Counted from the stretch's first letter, positions 33,352 through 41,864 are shown. The stretch is DNA of 42,710 nucleotides from JBBQUP01 sp038212305 (GCA_038212305.1 JBBQUP010000017.1:1-42710); one strand, 5' to 3'. Notes: a model not told the origin generated them from the sequence alone. Program-made: numbers and translations.

Positions 33352-34473
33352 TCATAATCCTTTTGCCGATTGCTTTTTCTGTTTTATTAATTCTTTCTTT
33401 TTCTCAGCTGCTTCTTTAGCTGTCCTTCTAAAATAGCCTCTGAATAAAAAATTATGCTTCACTGCATCCATGTTTTCATCCAACCCTTTGGAACCTTCTT
33501 TTAGGTTTATCATGGTTTGATTCAAATTCTCGGCAAAGGTCGAATCTCTTATTAATCGTCCGAGTGTTCCATTTCCGGTGTTAATATCGTGCATCACTTT
33601 TGTGAGCTGTGCCGATACAATTTCGGCATTGCCAGCAGTTGCATTTAATTTGGCCATGATAGAATCGGTGCCAGTCAATCCTTGCGAACTCTTTTTGAAA
33701 TTTATGATGGTCTGGTTTAAATTCTCAGCCATTGTTGAATCCTGAATTAGTCGACCAAGCGTTCCATCTCCCTTGTTTATTTTATTCATGATTATTGCCA
33801 GTTGCTGAGAGATGTCTTCAGCATTAGCGGCTGTTACTTTCAAACTTTTCATTAAAACATCCGACCCATTTAATCCTTTCGAAAACTTATTTAGGTTTGC
33901 GATGGTTTGACTAAGATTCTCGGCAAGTATCGAATCACGGATCAACCTGTTTATTGCCCCATTTCCACTATTGATATTTCCTGCAATGTCAGATATTTGT
34001 TTCGAGATATCCACAACATTAGCTGTGGTGGCATCCAATCGCGCCATGATGGCGCTTTTTTCAATTGTTTGTATTGATTCAAGACGTTGGCCTTCTTTTG
34101 CTTTTGGAGCATCAGTGCTTCCTGGGAGAATAATAATAAGCTTATCGCCAATTATACCATCTGATCCCAATGTAACTTTACAGTCCGATTTGATAAACTG
34201 CCATACATCAGTTTTTATCATCAGATCAACCCTTACTGTTGTGTCGTTAACAATTGTGATATTGTCAACGGAGCCAATATTGATTCCTGAAAAACGAATA
34301 TTATTTCCAACTTGCAATCCGCTTACATTCGAAAAATTGGATGTAAGTTTAAAAACAGGATTAAATAAGTTCTTTTGCTTCCCAATAATAAATATGGTTA
34401 GTATAAAAAGAGCCAGCCCACCTGTAATAAATAATCCCAATCGGATTTTGAATTTTTGAGTATGAATATCCAT
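33352..34473 (-). CDS. MCE-domain protein with three 65-residue repeats
   Basis: This 373-residue protein has one N-terminal membrane helix (about residues 11-30) and an MCE domain (about 35-120; VSGLQVGNNIRFSGINIGSVDNI and GIIGDKLIIILPGS) as in MlaD-type lipid carriers. Three tandem repeats follow (about 151-215, 216-280, 281-340), each with a DINTGNGTLGRLIRDST and AENLNQT core, predicted helical. The tail is Lys/Glu-rich. It has no MlaE/MlaF partners here; it lies directly upstream of an ATPase operon, which is unusual. If the -7 element at 34478-34485 is correct, transcription would start at or very near the ATG, suggesting a leaderless mRNA. Confidence 0.85.
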   Translation of the reverse strand: MDIHTQKFKIRLGLFITGGLALFILTIFIIGKQKNLFNPVFKLTSNFSNVSGLQVGNNIRFSGINIGSVDNITIVNDTTVRVDLMIKTDVWQFIKSDCKVTLGSDGIIGDKLIIILPGSTDAPKAKEGQRLESIQTIEKSAIMARLDATTANVVDISKQISDIAGNINSGNGAINRLIRDSILAENLSQTIANLNKFSKGLNGSDVLMKSLKVTAANAEDISQQLAIIMNKINKGDGTLGRLIQDSTMAENLNQTIINFKKSSQGLTGTDSIMAKLNATAGNAEIVSAQLTKVMHDINTGNGTLGRLIRDSTFAENLNQTMINLKEGSKGLDENMDAVKHNFLFRGYFRRTAKEAAEKKKELIKQKKQSAKGL

Positions 34474-34477
34474 ATTG

Positions 34478-34545
34478 TTAATTTACCGTTTGAGAATAGA
34501 AATAGTGTTATATAATTTTTACAATATGTTACATAATTCACACAT
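34478..34545 (-). promoter_or_regulatory. Regulon promoter 4 (MCE/N-ATPase/CbpA)
   Basis: In gene orientation: ATGTGTGAATTATGTAA (34529-34545), second half-site TATAA ending at 34508 (21-bp spacing, one base from TGTAA), a 22-nt gap, then TAAATTAA at 34478-34485 (TAnnTT). The start codon lies only 5 nt beyond the -7 element. Confidence 0.7.
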
Positions 34546-34574
34546 CTGAAACCCATTTTTTGGCATCATCAAAC

Positions 34575-35009
34575 TCAATGTTTTTTAGTTGGAATAATAA
34601 AAAGAGGTATTGTAGAATCTTTCAAAACGCTTTCCGCAACACTTCCTAAAAGGATGTTTTCTAGCCATTTTCGACTATGTGTGCCCAAAACAATAACATC
34701 GGCATTCATTTCATTTGCCGTTTTTAATATAAAATCGGAGGTATCACCTTCTTTTAATAGGGTTCGGATTGTTTTGTCTCCAAGGTCGTTTTTTAATTTA
34801 TCAAGAAAAATTTGAGATGTAGCATTTAGTTCATTTGTGTTTTTTAAAAGTGGAGCCATGCCTTGGTATGAGGCATAATACGGTACGGGTTTTGAAATGA
34901 CATGTAGTAAAGTAATTTCTGCCTTCATGGTTTTAGCCAATAAGAACCCCGCATTTGCAACTACTTTAGCGGTAGGATCATAATCTAATGCAATCAGTAC
35001 ATTTTTCAT
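34575..35009 (-). CDS. Universal stress protein (UspA family)
   Basis: The 144-residue protein begins MKNVLIALDYDPTAKVVANAG and ends with DVIVLGTHSRKWLENILLGSVAESVLKDSTIPLFII, a single Usp domain. The ATP-binding Usp signature is G-X2-G-X9-G(S/T); here it reads GTHSRKWLENILLGS, with Ser replacing the second Gly, so ATP binding is uncertain. Usp proteins with this pattern are associated with energy or oxygen stress. It has its own operator (35045-35112) and converges on no gene; the MCE gene lies 101 bp further on. Confidence 0.9.
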   Translation of the reverse strand: MKNVLIALDYDPTAKVVANAGFLLAKTMKAEITLLHVISKPVPYYASYQGMAPLLKNTNELNATSQIFLDKLKNDLGDKTIRTLLKEGDTSDFILKTANEMNADVIVLGTHSRKWLENILLGSVAESVLKDSTIPLFIIPTKKH

Positions 35010-35044
35010 TTTATTTTTTTTAAAGTTGAAGTAATCTATTGAGC

Positions 35045-35112
35045 GTAAGTTAAGCTACATTGAAAGGATAAGTGTTACAGGATTTTAAATAAAAATTACA
35101 TGATTCACACAT
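35045..35112 (-). promoter_or_regulatory. Regulon promoter 5 (universal stress protein)
   Basis: In gene orientation: ATGTGTGAATCATGTAA (35096-35112), second TGTAA at 35075-35079 (21-bp spacing), a 22-nt gap, then TAACTTAC at 35045-35052 (TAnnTT). The leader to the ATG would be about 30 nt. Confidence 0.75.
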
Positions 35113-35122
35113 TCTCTGAATT

Positions 35123-35188
35123 TTATACGTTTGCATCTGGAGCATCAGCGACTCTCTTTATTGTTGTCAATCTTACTTTAATGGTCAT
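35123..35188 (-). other. Possible 21-residue small ORF between aldolase and Usp genes
   Basis: An ATG-initiated leftward frame encodes MTIKVRLTTIKRVADAPDAN plus one residue. It has a basic, protein-like composition but no recognised family. The remaining DNA between the aldolase stop and the Usp operator shows no other feature. Confidence 0.2.
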
Positions 35189-35299
35189 GAAAAGTACGAC
35201 TGTTAAGCGTCGTCCTCCCCAAAATCAGTATTGATAAATCGGTTCGAATTGCAGCGGATAAAGATGTATTTGATCCTTGAAATATCTCTTTTGCATTGT

Positions 35300-36328
35300 T
35301 TATTTCTTTTCCATCGCAACATTGTATTCGCCACAACGTGCATTCCAGTTGCATTTGGAGCGATGAGATAAGGCTTGCTGTGCTTCATTTACATGAGCCG
35401 CTTCGCCTTTCCATATTTCGAGTGCAGGTTGTTGAATAGCACGTCCGTAAGAAAATGACAATCCCCAGGGCAATCGTCCTTTGAATTGTTTATTCATGGC
35501 ATTTAAACGAGCCGAAGCCAGTTCGCTTGATTGTCCGCCCGACAGGAACATAATTCCCGGGACAGCTGCAGGAACTGTACGCATCAAACATTTTACCGTA
35601 GCAACTGCAACTTCTTCAACCGTTTCTTGCGTGGGGCACTTCAACCCAGGAACGATCATATTGGGTTTTAAAAGCATTCCTTCCAACATCACACCTTGAA
35701 TGTACAGGTGTTGGAAAACTGAGTGCAGAACTTCTTCCGTAATTTCGAAGCATTGTTCTAAAGTGTGGTCGCCATCCATGAGTACTTCGGGTTCAACAAT
35801 TGGAACTAGCCCAACTTCCTGGCACAACGCAGCATAACGAGCTAAAGCATGAGCATTGGCTTCAATGCAACCACGGCTCGGCACACGAGTATCGATTGTA
35901 AACACGGCACGCCACTTGGCAAAACGAGCACCAAGTTGAGCGTATTCGGTTAATCTATCACGCAACCCGTCCAAGCCTTCTGTAATCTTTTCGCCCGGAT
36001 GTCCAGCCATATCTTTGGCTCCTTTGTCAACTTTAATGCCGGGGATGATTCCTGCATCGGTAATGACTTTGACGAACGAAGTTCCATCTTTCTTCTTTTG
36101 GCGTATTGTTTCGTCAAAAAGAATTACACCACTTATATAATCGCCCAAGTTTGGAGTGGTTATTATCAATTCGCGATACGATCGGCGGGCTTCCTCTGTT
36201 TGAGGAATTTTGTATTGTTCGAATCTTTTTTTTATGGTAGGACTGCTTTCGTCCATGGCCAGAATGCCCTTGTTGTTAGCAACCAGAGCCTGTGCTGTTT
36301 TGATGAGCTCAACTGTATTCATTTTCAA
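35300..36328 (-). CDS. Class I fructose-bisphosphate aldolase
   Basis: The 342-residue protein is a classical class I (Schiff-base) aldolase: GILAMDESSPTIKKRFEQ near residue 21, WRAVFTIDTRVPSRGCIEANAHALARYA, VPIVEPEVLMDGDH, and GMLLKPNMIVPG with the Schiff-base Lys at 221 (equivalent to Lys 229 of the muscle enzyme), then MFLSGGQSS. It cleaves fructose-1,6-bisphosphate. Most Bacteroidota rely on a class II aldolase for central glycolysis, so this may be a secondary enzyme. It is preceded by the 96-bp element that is also found upstream of HEAT/glgP. Confidence 0.92.
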   Translation of the reverse strand: MKMNTVELIKTAQALVANNKGILAMDESSPTIKKRFEQYKIPQTEEARRSYRELIITTPNLGDYISGVILFDETIRQKKKDGTSFVKVITDAGIIPGIKVDKGAKDMAGHPGEKITEGLDGLRDRLTEYAQLGARFAKWRAVFTIDTRVPSRGCIEANAHALARYAALCQEVGLVPIVEPEVLMDGDHTLEQCFEITEEVLHSVFQHLYIQGVMLEGMLLKPNMIVPGLKCPTQETVEEVAVATVKCLMRTVPAAVPGIMFLSGGQSSELASARLNAMNKQFKGRLPWGLSFSYGRAIQQPALEIWKGEAAHVNEAQQALSHRSKCNWNARCGEYNVAMEKK

Positions 36329-36363
36329 TGATTTTATTTTTATTAAAGTCTAATTTGTTCTGT

Positions 36364-36459
36364 TAAGGTCTAAGACCTATTTATTGGTTTTCGTTTGTGC
36401 TGTTTATAAAATGATTAGCTAAATAAAATACGACACTATTTTCTATGAAGCACTTATTC
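36364..36459 (-). repeat. 96-bp shared upstream element, copy 1
   Basis: Sequence GGTCTAAGACCTATTTATTG... through TTAGCTAAATAAAATACGAC... to GAAGCACTTATTC. Copy 2 is at 41663-41760, same orientation, roughly 80% identical by eye. In leftward reading both begin exactly at a stop codon (GAA TAA GTRCTTCAT) and lie upstream of the next gene. Inner palindrome GGTCTAAGACC at the end nearest the aldolase gene. Confidence 0.75.
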
Positions 36460-37827
36460 TACTTTCATGTTCCTTAATATTTTGTTGGCAATAATTTCGG
36501 CAGCTTTTATTAGCGGATAGGCAGTAGGTGAAGCAGTTAGACAGGGATGTGTACCGATTTGCATGGTTAACAATGAATTTACCGACATGCGATTTTGTAT
36601 GGCTAAGCCAATAACATTGGTTAATTCGCCAGCTTCTAAGCCACCCATAACTTCACCTCCAATGATGACACCTGAATTTTTTGCAGCAATAAGTTTTACA
36701 ATTTGTTTGTGAGCATCGGGTAAATGTCCCGGATGGCGGTTCATGCCTTCAAAAAGTCCAGTAACAGTTGCAATCCCTTCCATTTCAGCTCTTTGCTCGG
36801 TTACGCCTGCGGTTCCAAAGCCAGTACTGTCAATTACTGTAGAATAAATAGCAATTGTTCCGCTAAAGCTTTTTACTACGTTAAGATTGAATAAATTTAT
36901 TCCACAAATTCGGGCTTCGGCACAGGCTGTGGAGGCCAACATGGTATCAACTCTGCTACGAGTTACAAAATCGCGTTTTTGAGCACAATCTCCCACAGCG
37001 AACACATCCTTTTTATGCGTACGCATGTACTCATCAACAGCAATAAAATTGTCTTCATCAACATAAACTCCTGCTTTTTTAGCTAGTTCACTATTTGGAT
37101 TGTAACCTATTGATAGCACAACCGCATCCATATCCATCCTTTCCCCATCTTCGAGTTCAATGGCTTCGACTTTATGGGTTCCGATAATTTTGCTTATTCC
37201 TTTGCCTGTAATAATCTTCACCCCTCTGTCTTCAAGCAACTGATTAATTTTTTCGACAACATCAATATCGAACGCAAGGTTAAGTATGTTAGGCGTTTTT
37301 TCAACCAGAGTAACATTAAAGCCCTGCTTGATAAGTTCATCGGAAAGTTCTACTCCAATAAAACCTGCACCTATTACCGCAATGTTTTTTGCCTCACCCA
37401 GCTTGGTTTTCATATCATCTAAATACTCTTTATCCTTGGGGACTAAAAAGATGTTTTCCAAATCCTCTCCTTTTAACCATTTCCATTTAGGTTGCATGGG
37501 TGTTGAACCTGTTGCAATAACGAGTTTATGATAACTGATTTTTTCGCCACTGGCAAACAACACTATTTTTTTACCAAGGTTAATATCAACTGCTTCATCA
37601 ACAATGGATGTTATTCCAATTTTTTGCAGTTCAGTATCAACAGACATAAGATTTTCATCGATACTATCGAGCGTTCCAAATATGTATGGAATGCCACAAG
37701 GAACCGTCATTTCTTTTTGTTTTTTTACTAGGATGAAATCTTTTTTTGGCCAGTGCGATTTACCTGTTACTGCTGTCACCATTCCGGCAGCGCTGCCACC
37801 TATAACTAATACATCTGTTGTTTTCAT
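36454..37827 (-). CDS. FAD/NAD-dependent CoA-disulfide reductase or NADH oxidase-like protein
   Basis: This 457-residue protein has the N-terminal FAD motif GGSAAGMVTAV, the NAD motif IAVIGAGFIGVELSDEL, the second FAD motif DVFAVGDCA and a C-terminal dimerisation domain (YSTVIDSTGFGTAGVTEQRAE). The single redox Cys at 44 (TVPCGIPYIFG) is the family's active cysteine, which forms a CoA mixed disulfide or sulfenate in CoA-disulfide reductases, NADH oxidases and peroxidases. Substrate choice among these cannot be decided. Its stop codon is inside the 96-bp element upstream of the aldolase gene. No 21-bp operator was found upstream. Confidence 0.88.
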   Translation of the reverse strand: MKTTDVLVIGGSAAGMVTAVTGKSHWPKKDFILVKKQKEMTVPCGIPYIFGTLDSIDENLMSVDTELQKIGITSIVDEAVDINLGKKIVLFASGEKISYHKLVIATGSTPMQPKWKWLKGEDLENIFLVPKDKEYLDDMKTKLGEAKNIAVIGAGFIGVELSDELIKQGFNVTLVEKTPNILNLAFDIDVVEKINQLLEDRGVKIITGKGISKIIGTHKVEAIELEDGERMDMDAVVLSIGYNPNSELAKKAGVYVDEDNFIAVDEYMRTHKKDVFAVGDCAQKRDFVTRSRVDTMLASTACAEARICGINLFNLNVVKSFSGTIAIYSTVIDSTGFGTAGVTEQRAEMEGIATVTGLFEGMNRHPGHLPDAHKQIVKLIAAKNSGVIIGGEVMGGLEAGELTNVIGLAIQNRMSVNSLLTMQIGTHPCLTASPTAYPLIKAAEIIANKILRNMKVE

Positions 37828-38123
37828 TTCAATTTTGTTTTATTTGAATTATTTATTTTTTCAAACCCATTCCAGAATCATACTACCCCACACTTCTAAA
37901 AAAAATCAGGGTAGAAATTACATCAGCGATTTTCTATAATCCCGATGAGGCTGCTTTGCTATTTTTCTTTTTCCCATACAGCAATCCGTTTGTTGCATGG
38001 CGTACTTTCATTTATTGCGAGCAGGTCTATATTGGCTGCAAAAATGCCTTTGTTGAGTTTGTAAGTTCTTGTGTATGTATCTTTATTGTTTTTATTATTT
38101 TTATTTAAAGAGAAGTAATTTTC

Positions 38124-38213
38124 ATTCCCCCGAAGGGGGTGAATTTTGATAACCGTGGGTGTTAACCCATGGGAAAAATATAATCGCAAACCTCAGCCCT
38201 TAAAGGGTGAACC
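38124..38213. repeat. Palindromic intergenic repeat, copy 2 (reverse of 29629-29715)
   Basis: It contains CCCCCGAAGGGGG, GATAACCGTGGGT and ACCCATGGG, the reverse complement of the copy inside the atp operon, with a few substitutions. The whole 37828-38404 gap has this element, the hairpin at 38247-38263 and no convincing gene. Confidence 0.85.
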
Positions 38214-38246
38214 CTTTAAAATCTCATTGTTCTATCGCCTTATTCA

Positions 38247-38263
38247 CGCTGGCTACACCAGCG
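38247..38263. repeat. CGCTGG-CCAGCG hairpin in the same intergenic region
   Basis: A 6-bp perfect stem CGCTGGctacaCCAGCG followed by GGTTATCAAGATTAAAGCCTTTCAGGCC. It is adjacent to the palindromic repeat and shares the GGTTATC word, so the two are probably parts of one composite repeat. It lies downstream of glgP. Confidence 0.5.
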
Positions 38264-38404
38264 GTTATCAAGATTAAAGCCTTTCAGGCCTTCTAAATGA
38301 CATTGATTCCCATTTAGTGGTTAGCGTTAGTGACAAATACGTTTTAAAGAAATACAGAGTTTTTTACAATGACTATTTATGTTAATGGTCACATAATTTT
38401 ATAA

Positions 38405-40948
38405 TTAATGTTGCCAAAGAATAAGATTCGTTTCGAGAGGAACTGATATCGTAGGGATGTTCGGTAATATTCGTGCCGTGTAGTCTTTAGCAGGTCGAGC
38501 TACCGAAACCGTTGCATTGTATGTATAGCCTTTGGCGGTGCTATCCAATTTTTGTCCCTGTTTCATCTCTTGTTGAATAGCGTTGCCGCCATTTATTCCG
38601 TTGGCATAGAGCTCTATCCGTAGTATTCTGGGGTCTATGTCGTTAGTATATACCTGAATAGTAAATGTATGTTCACTCTTACGCGTTTCAACTTTCATTT
38701 CTCCAAAATGCAATGCACCCCATTTCTGCTCCAATGTTTGTTGCCAATTAACTATTTGTTTCCCTAGTGCACCTTTGTTGGCAGCTCGTTCAAGATAGAC
38801 TGTTGCCGCTGGCAGATACTGTTGTTCGGTGTATTCACGAACAGTCCTATCGGCAGAGAACCGCGGTGTGAGCTGCGCCATGCTTTCCCTCATTCGCGAT
38901 ACCCAGGCAGTGGGTATTCCTTTTTCATTCCGTTTGTAAAATTCAGGTATAACCTGCTGTTCGAGCAAATTATACAGTTGCTCCGCTTCCGTAGCATCCC
39001 AAGCCGTATCGTCTCCATGCTCCTGTCCATCTCCCAGTGCCCAACCCACTTCTGGAGTATAGGCTTCGGCCCACCAGCCATCGAGTTCCGATAGGTTAAG
39101 GCCACCATTAACCAACACTTTCATGCCGCTTGTTCCGCTGGCTTCCCAAGGGCGACGTGGTGTATTAAGCCATACATCAACACCTTGTACCAGATTTTCC
39201 GTTAAGAGCATATCATAGTCACTTAAAAATATCACATGCGGCCTAATTTCTGGTTGCCTGATGAATTGTATCCATTCCTTAATCATTGCACGACCATTGT
39301 TATCGCTCGGATGAGCTTTGCCTGCAATAATAAGCTGTACTGGATATTTGGTGTTGGTTAAAATTCGACGAAGCCTCTGTTTGTCATGTAATAACAGATT
39401 TGGTCTTTTATAACTCGCAAATCGTCGAGCAAAACCTAATGTTAAAGCGTTCGGGTTAAAAATTGGGTTTGCATCGTTTCCAATATTGTCTGAGGTGCCA
39501 GAAATAGACAATTGTTGAGTAAAGCGATCGCGGATGTATTCTACGAAAGTCGCACTTGCTTCTGTCCGAACTTTCCACAGTTCATCGTCTGGAACGCTGC
39601 GAATATCTTGTTCTAATGTTGGCGTTTTTCCAAGCCAACAGCTTTTTCCACAAGCCTTTGTCCATAGAGCATCGGACTCTACTGAATCCCAACTTGACAT
39701 GTGAACTCCATTTGTAATGTGACCAACAGGTACTTCATCCTCAGGCCATCGCGAAAATAGTGGTGAAAAAATGTGCCGACTTACTTTCCCATGCAAACGA
39801 CTTACACCATTTACTGCTCCGCTGCCTCTGAATGCTAAGTAGGCCATATTGAAACTCTCATTTGAGTCATTAGGATTTATGCGGCCTAATGCTAAAAGAT
39901 CGGAAATTGAAATGCCAAGCTTTTTAGCATAGTCTCCAAGGTAATGTTCGATAAGGGAGGGCGAGAAACAGTCGAAACCAGCTGGCACCGCCGTATGAGT
40001 TGTGAATATATTTCCTGCCCGCGTAACCATCAAAGCTTCGTTGAAGGATAATCCGGTTTCTTCCATATATGTACGTGCCCTTTCCAGTACGGCAAACGCA
40101 GCATGTCCTTCATTTAAATGGCATACCTCAGGTTTAATACCAAGTTCCATAAGCAAACGCCATCCGCCAATACCTAGGACAAGTTCTTGCTTAAGGCGCA
40201 GTTCATGCCAACCACCATATAATTCGCTTGTAATACCGCGATGGGCAGGTAAGTTTGCTGCATCATTACTATCGAGCAAAAATAGTTTTAGTCGTCCTAC
40301 CTGTACCTGCCATGCACGCAGCCAAACCGAGTAACCGGGCAATGCAACCTCAAGTCGAAGCCACTCTCCATTTTCATGACGCAGTGGTGTTATAGGTAAC
40401 TGACCAGGGTCATTATAAGGATAAAGCTCTAGTTGATTTCCATCTTTGTCTATCTCTTGACGGAAATAACCTTGTTGGTAAAGTAGCCCAATACCAATTA
40501 CAGGTAATCCCAGATCACCGGCGGCTTTCAGTTGGTCGCCTGCTACATTGCCTAATCCACCTGAATAAATAGGTAATGCTTCGCTTAGCATAAATTCCAT
40601 GCTGAAATAGGCAATGCAAGTAAGTGGCGATTGGGGATGATTTTGCTGAAACCACGCTGGGCTCTCGATAGCAAGTTTCCGGGTTTGAACCCTTTCATCC
40701 AGCTTCTTGCGAAATGTTTTATCTGCAAGCATCTTCTTAAGGTGATCCCTCGAAACGGATTGAATGACAATCCAGGGGTTATGAGTGAGATTCCATAGAT
40801 CCGAATCGAGTTGATGCCATAATTCATCAGCTGCATGATTCCATGAACTGCGCATATCCAATGCCAGTTCGGCAAGCAAATCAAAACCATCAACATCATT
40901 TGGTGAATTCCCGTAATTGGGCTTGGTTATCGTTGTTTTTTCAGTCAT
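38405..40948 (-). CDS. glgP: Alpha-glucan (glycogen) phosphorylase
   Basis: This 847-residue protein is of the shorter alpha-glucan phosphorylase branch. Motifs: AYFSMEFMLSEALPIYSGGLGNVAGDQLKAA (about 113-143), CHLNEGHAAFAVLERA, TTHTAVPAGFD, FARRFASYKRPNLL, and RRPWEASGTSGMKVLVNGGLNLSELDGWW. The Lys at 610 in GTSGMK is the expected pyridoxal-phosphate site. It releases glucose-1-phosphate from glycogen. Its start lies 34 bp after the HEAT gene's stop, so the two are cotranscribed. It sits in the same island as the glycogen-binding and aldolase genes. Confidence 0.94.
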   Translation of the reverse strand: MTEKTTITKPNYGNSPNDVDGFDLLAELALDMRSSWNHAADELWHQLDSDLWNLTHNPWIVIQSVSRDHLKKMLADKTFRKKLDERVQTRKLAIESPAWFQQNHPQSPLTCIAYFSMEFMLSEALPIYSGGLGNVAGDQLKAAGDLGLPVIGIGLLYQQGYFRQEIDKDGNQLELYPYNDPGQLPITPLRHENGEWLRLEVALPGYSVWLRAWQVQVGRLKLFLLDSNDAANLPAHRGITSELYGGWHELRLKQELVLGIGGWRLLMELGIKPEVCHLNEGHAAFAVLERARTYMEETGLSFNEALMVTRAGNIFTTHTAVPAGFDCFSPSLIEHYLGDYAKKLGISISDLLALGRINPNDSNESFNMAYLAFRGSGAVNGVSRLHGKVSRHIFSPLFSRWPEDEVPVGHITNGVHMSSWDSVESDALWTKACGKSCWLGKTPTLEQDIRSVPDDELWKVRTEASATFVEYIRDRFTQQLSISGTSDNIGNDANPIFNPNALTLGFARRFASYKRPNLLLHDKQRLRRILTNTKYPVQLIIAGKAHPSDNNGRAMIKEWIQFIRQPEIRPHVIFLSDYDMLLTENLVQGVDVWLNTPRRPWEASGTSGMKVLVNGGLNLSELDGWWAEAYTPEVGWALGDGQEHGDDTAWDATEAEQLYNLLEQQVIPEFYKRNEKGIPTAWVSRMRESMAQLTPRFSADRTVREYTEQQYLPAATVYLERAANKGALGKQIVNWQQTLEQKWGALHFGEMKVETRKSEHTFTIQVYTNDIDPRILRIELYANGINGGNAIQQEMKQGQKLDSTAKGYTYNATVSVARPAKDYTARILPNIPTISVPLETNLILWQH

Positions 40949-40982
40949 TTTTTCTGATTTTGATTAATTTAAAATCTATAGC

Positions 40983-41510
40983 TTATTCAATAGTGGGTTG
41001 AATGGCTCTTATTTTCTTCAGGAGATTAAATGCTGCCACTGGCGTACTTTCCAGAACGGCACCAGATTCGAGCGATTTTCTAAGAACTTCTAGTAAATCG
41101 TTGAGTCCAATTGCTTGTTGCTTACCTAGTACATGATGAGCCGAATCACGAAGCTTAATCGAATCAGCTCCATGGCTGATTAATGCTTTTAATAGCTCTG
41201 GCCATGCGGCCATTTGAAATTTTTTTAATGCGACGGCTGCCAGCCATCTAACTTCAAATTCAGGATCTTCGAGAGCTAAAACCAATGCAGGTATGGATTT
41301 AGAGTATCCAATTGTACCAAGCGCCTTAGCCGCCTGCCAACGAGCATCATATTCTTTCGAAGTTTGCAAAACATGAGACAAAGAGGAAACGGCTGGTTTG
41401 CCTATCGATTCAAGAGATTTACGTGCTTGGTTGCGAACCTTTTCATTTTTACTTGCCAAAAGATTTATTAAAGGTTCAATCATTTTTCCTGTTGGCGTTT
41501 GTTTGTTCAT
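40983..41510 (-). CDS. HEAT-repeat (PBS-lyase-like) scaffold protein
   Basis: The 175-residue protein is made of about five HEAT-like helical pairs of about 31 residues: VRNQARKSLESIGKPAVSSLSHVL, YDARWQAAKALGTIGYSKSIPALVLAL, FEVRWLAAVALKKFQMAAWPELLKAL and SIKLRDSAHHVLGKQQAIGL. No enzyme motif is seen. It is the first gene of the HEAT-glgP pair and may regulate or scaffold the phosphorylase; this is inference. Its promoter is probably far upstream, at 41889-41956, with small ORFs in the leader. Confidence 0.85.
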   Translation of the reverse strand: MNKQTPTGKMIEPLINLLASKNEKVRNQARKSLESIGKPAVSSLSHVLQTSKEYDARWQAAKALGTIGYSKSIPALVLALEDPEFEVRWLAAVALKKFQMAAWPELLKALISHGADSIKLRDSAHHVLGKQQAIGLNDLLEVLRKSLESGAVLESTPVAAFNLLKKIRAIQPTIE

Positions 41511-41565
41511 ACCCTTATTTTAGTTGTGAATTAAACGGAAAAGCCATCGCAACTATAGGTTTTAA

Positions 41566-41670
41566 TCACTGAATCATTTTGTTAAGTATGCTTTCGATCT
41601 TATGGTGGGCTTTTGTAAAATTGCATATGCCTTGAGCCAAATTTTCTGTCGTCAATGCACCTTTAAGGTC
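41566..41670 (-). pseudogene. Gene-like ORF fragment without an ATG
   Basis: A leftward open stretch from just after a TGA to a TGA at 41566 encodes KGALTTENLAQGICNFTKAH and then HKIESILNKMIQ. The amino-acid pattern looks coded, but no ATG is present (TTG codons only) and I recognise no family. It lies between the 96-bp element and the HEAT gene. It may be the 3' end of a lost gene. Confidence 0.3.
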
Positions 41671-41760
41671 TCAGACCTATTTATTGTTTTTCGTTTGTGC
41701 ACTTAATGAATCTATTAGCTAAATAAAATACCACATTATTTCCAATGAAGTACTTATTCA
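41663..41760 (-). repeat. 96-bp shared upstream element, copy 2
   Basis: Same orientation as 36364-36459, with blocks GGTCTCAGACCTATTTATTG, TTAGCTAAATAAAATACCAC and GAAGTACTTATTC. In leftward reading it begins at the stop codon of the 36-residue ORF at 41754-41864. Confidence 0.75.
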
Positions 41761-41864
41761 TTAGTCAGAAATATTTTATTTGAGTTGAATTTTATTGGTG
41801 TCTGACGCTTTGGCAAAATAGCTACTGTCAATAGCTCCTTCTTAATTCCATCTCTATTTTTCAT
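41754..41864 (-). CDS. Possible 36-residue protein behind regulon promoter 6
   Basis: MKNRDGIKKELLTVAILPKR is followed by QTPIKFNSNKIFLTNE and a TAA stop that opens the 96-bp element. Predicted transcription from promoter 6 would start near 41883, about 20 nt before this ATG, a spacing like that of the other regulon genes. It matches no family I know. It could be a real small protein or the shortened remnant of a stress gene whose place has been taken by the repeat. Confidence 0.35.
   Translation of the reverse strand: MKNRDGIKKELLTVAILPKRQTPIKFNSNKIFLTNE

Noticed and set aside
35203..35388. A 61-codon leftward frame overlapping the end of the aldolase gene.
   Set aside because: It is out of frame with the aldolase C-terminus and has no recognisable motif.
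37828..37960. A seventh 21-bp operator upstream of the CoA-disulfide reductase-like gene (AAATTACATCAGCGATT at about 37915).
   Set aside because: The base 21 bp away is TAAAA and not TTACA, the TTCACACAT part is absent, and the expected -7 position reads TGGAATGG. Only the TTACAT word matches.
37959..38189. A 76-codon leftward frame in the gap after the flavoprotein.
   Set aside because: Most of it lies in the palindromic repeat, so its codons merely translate that repeat.
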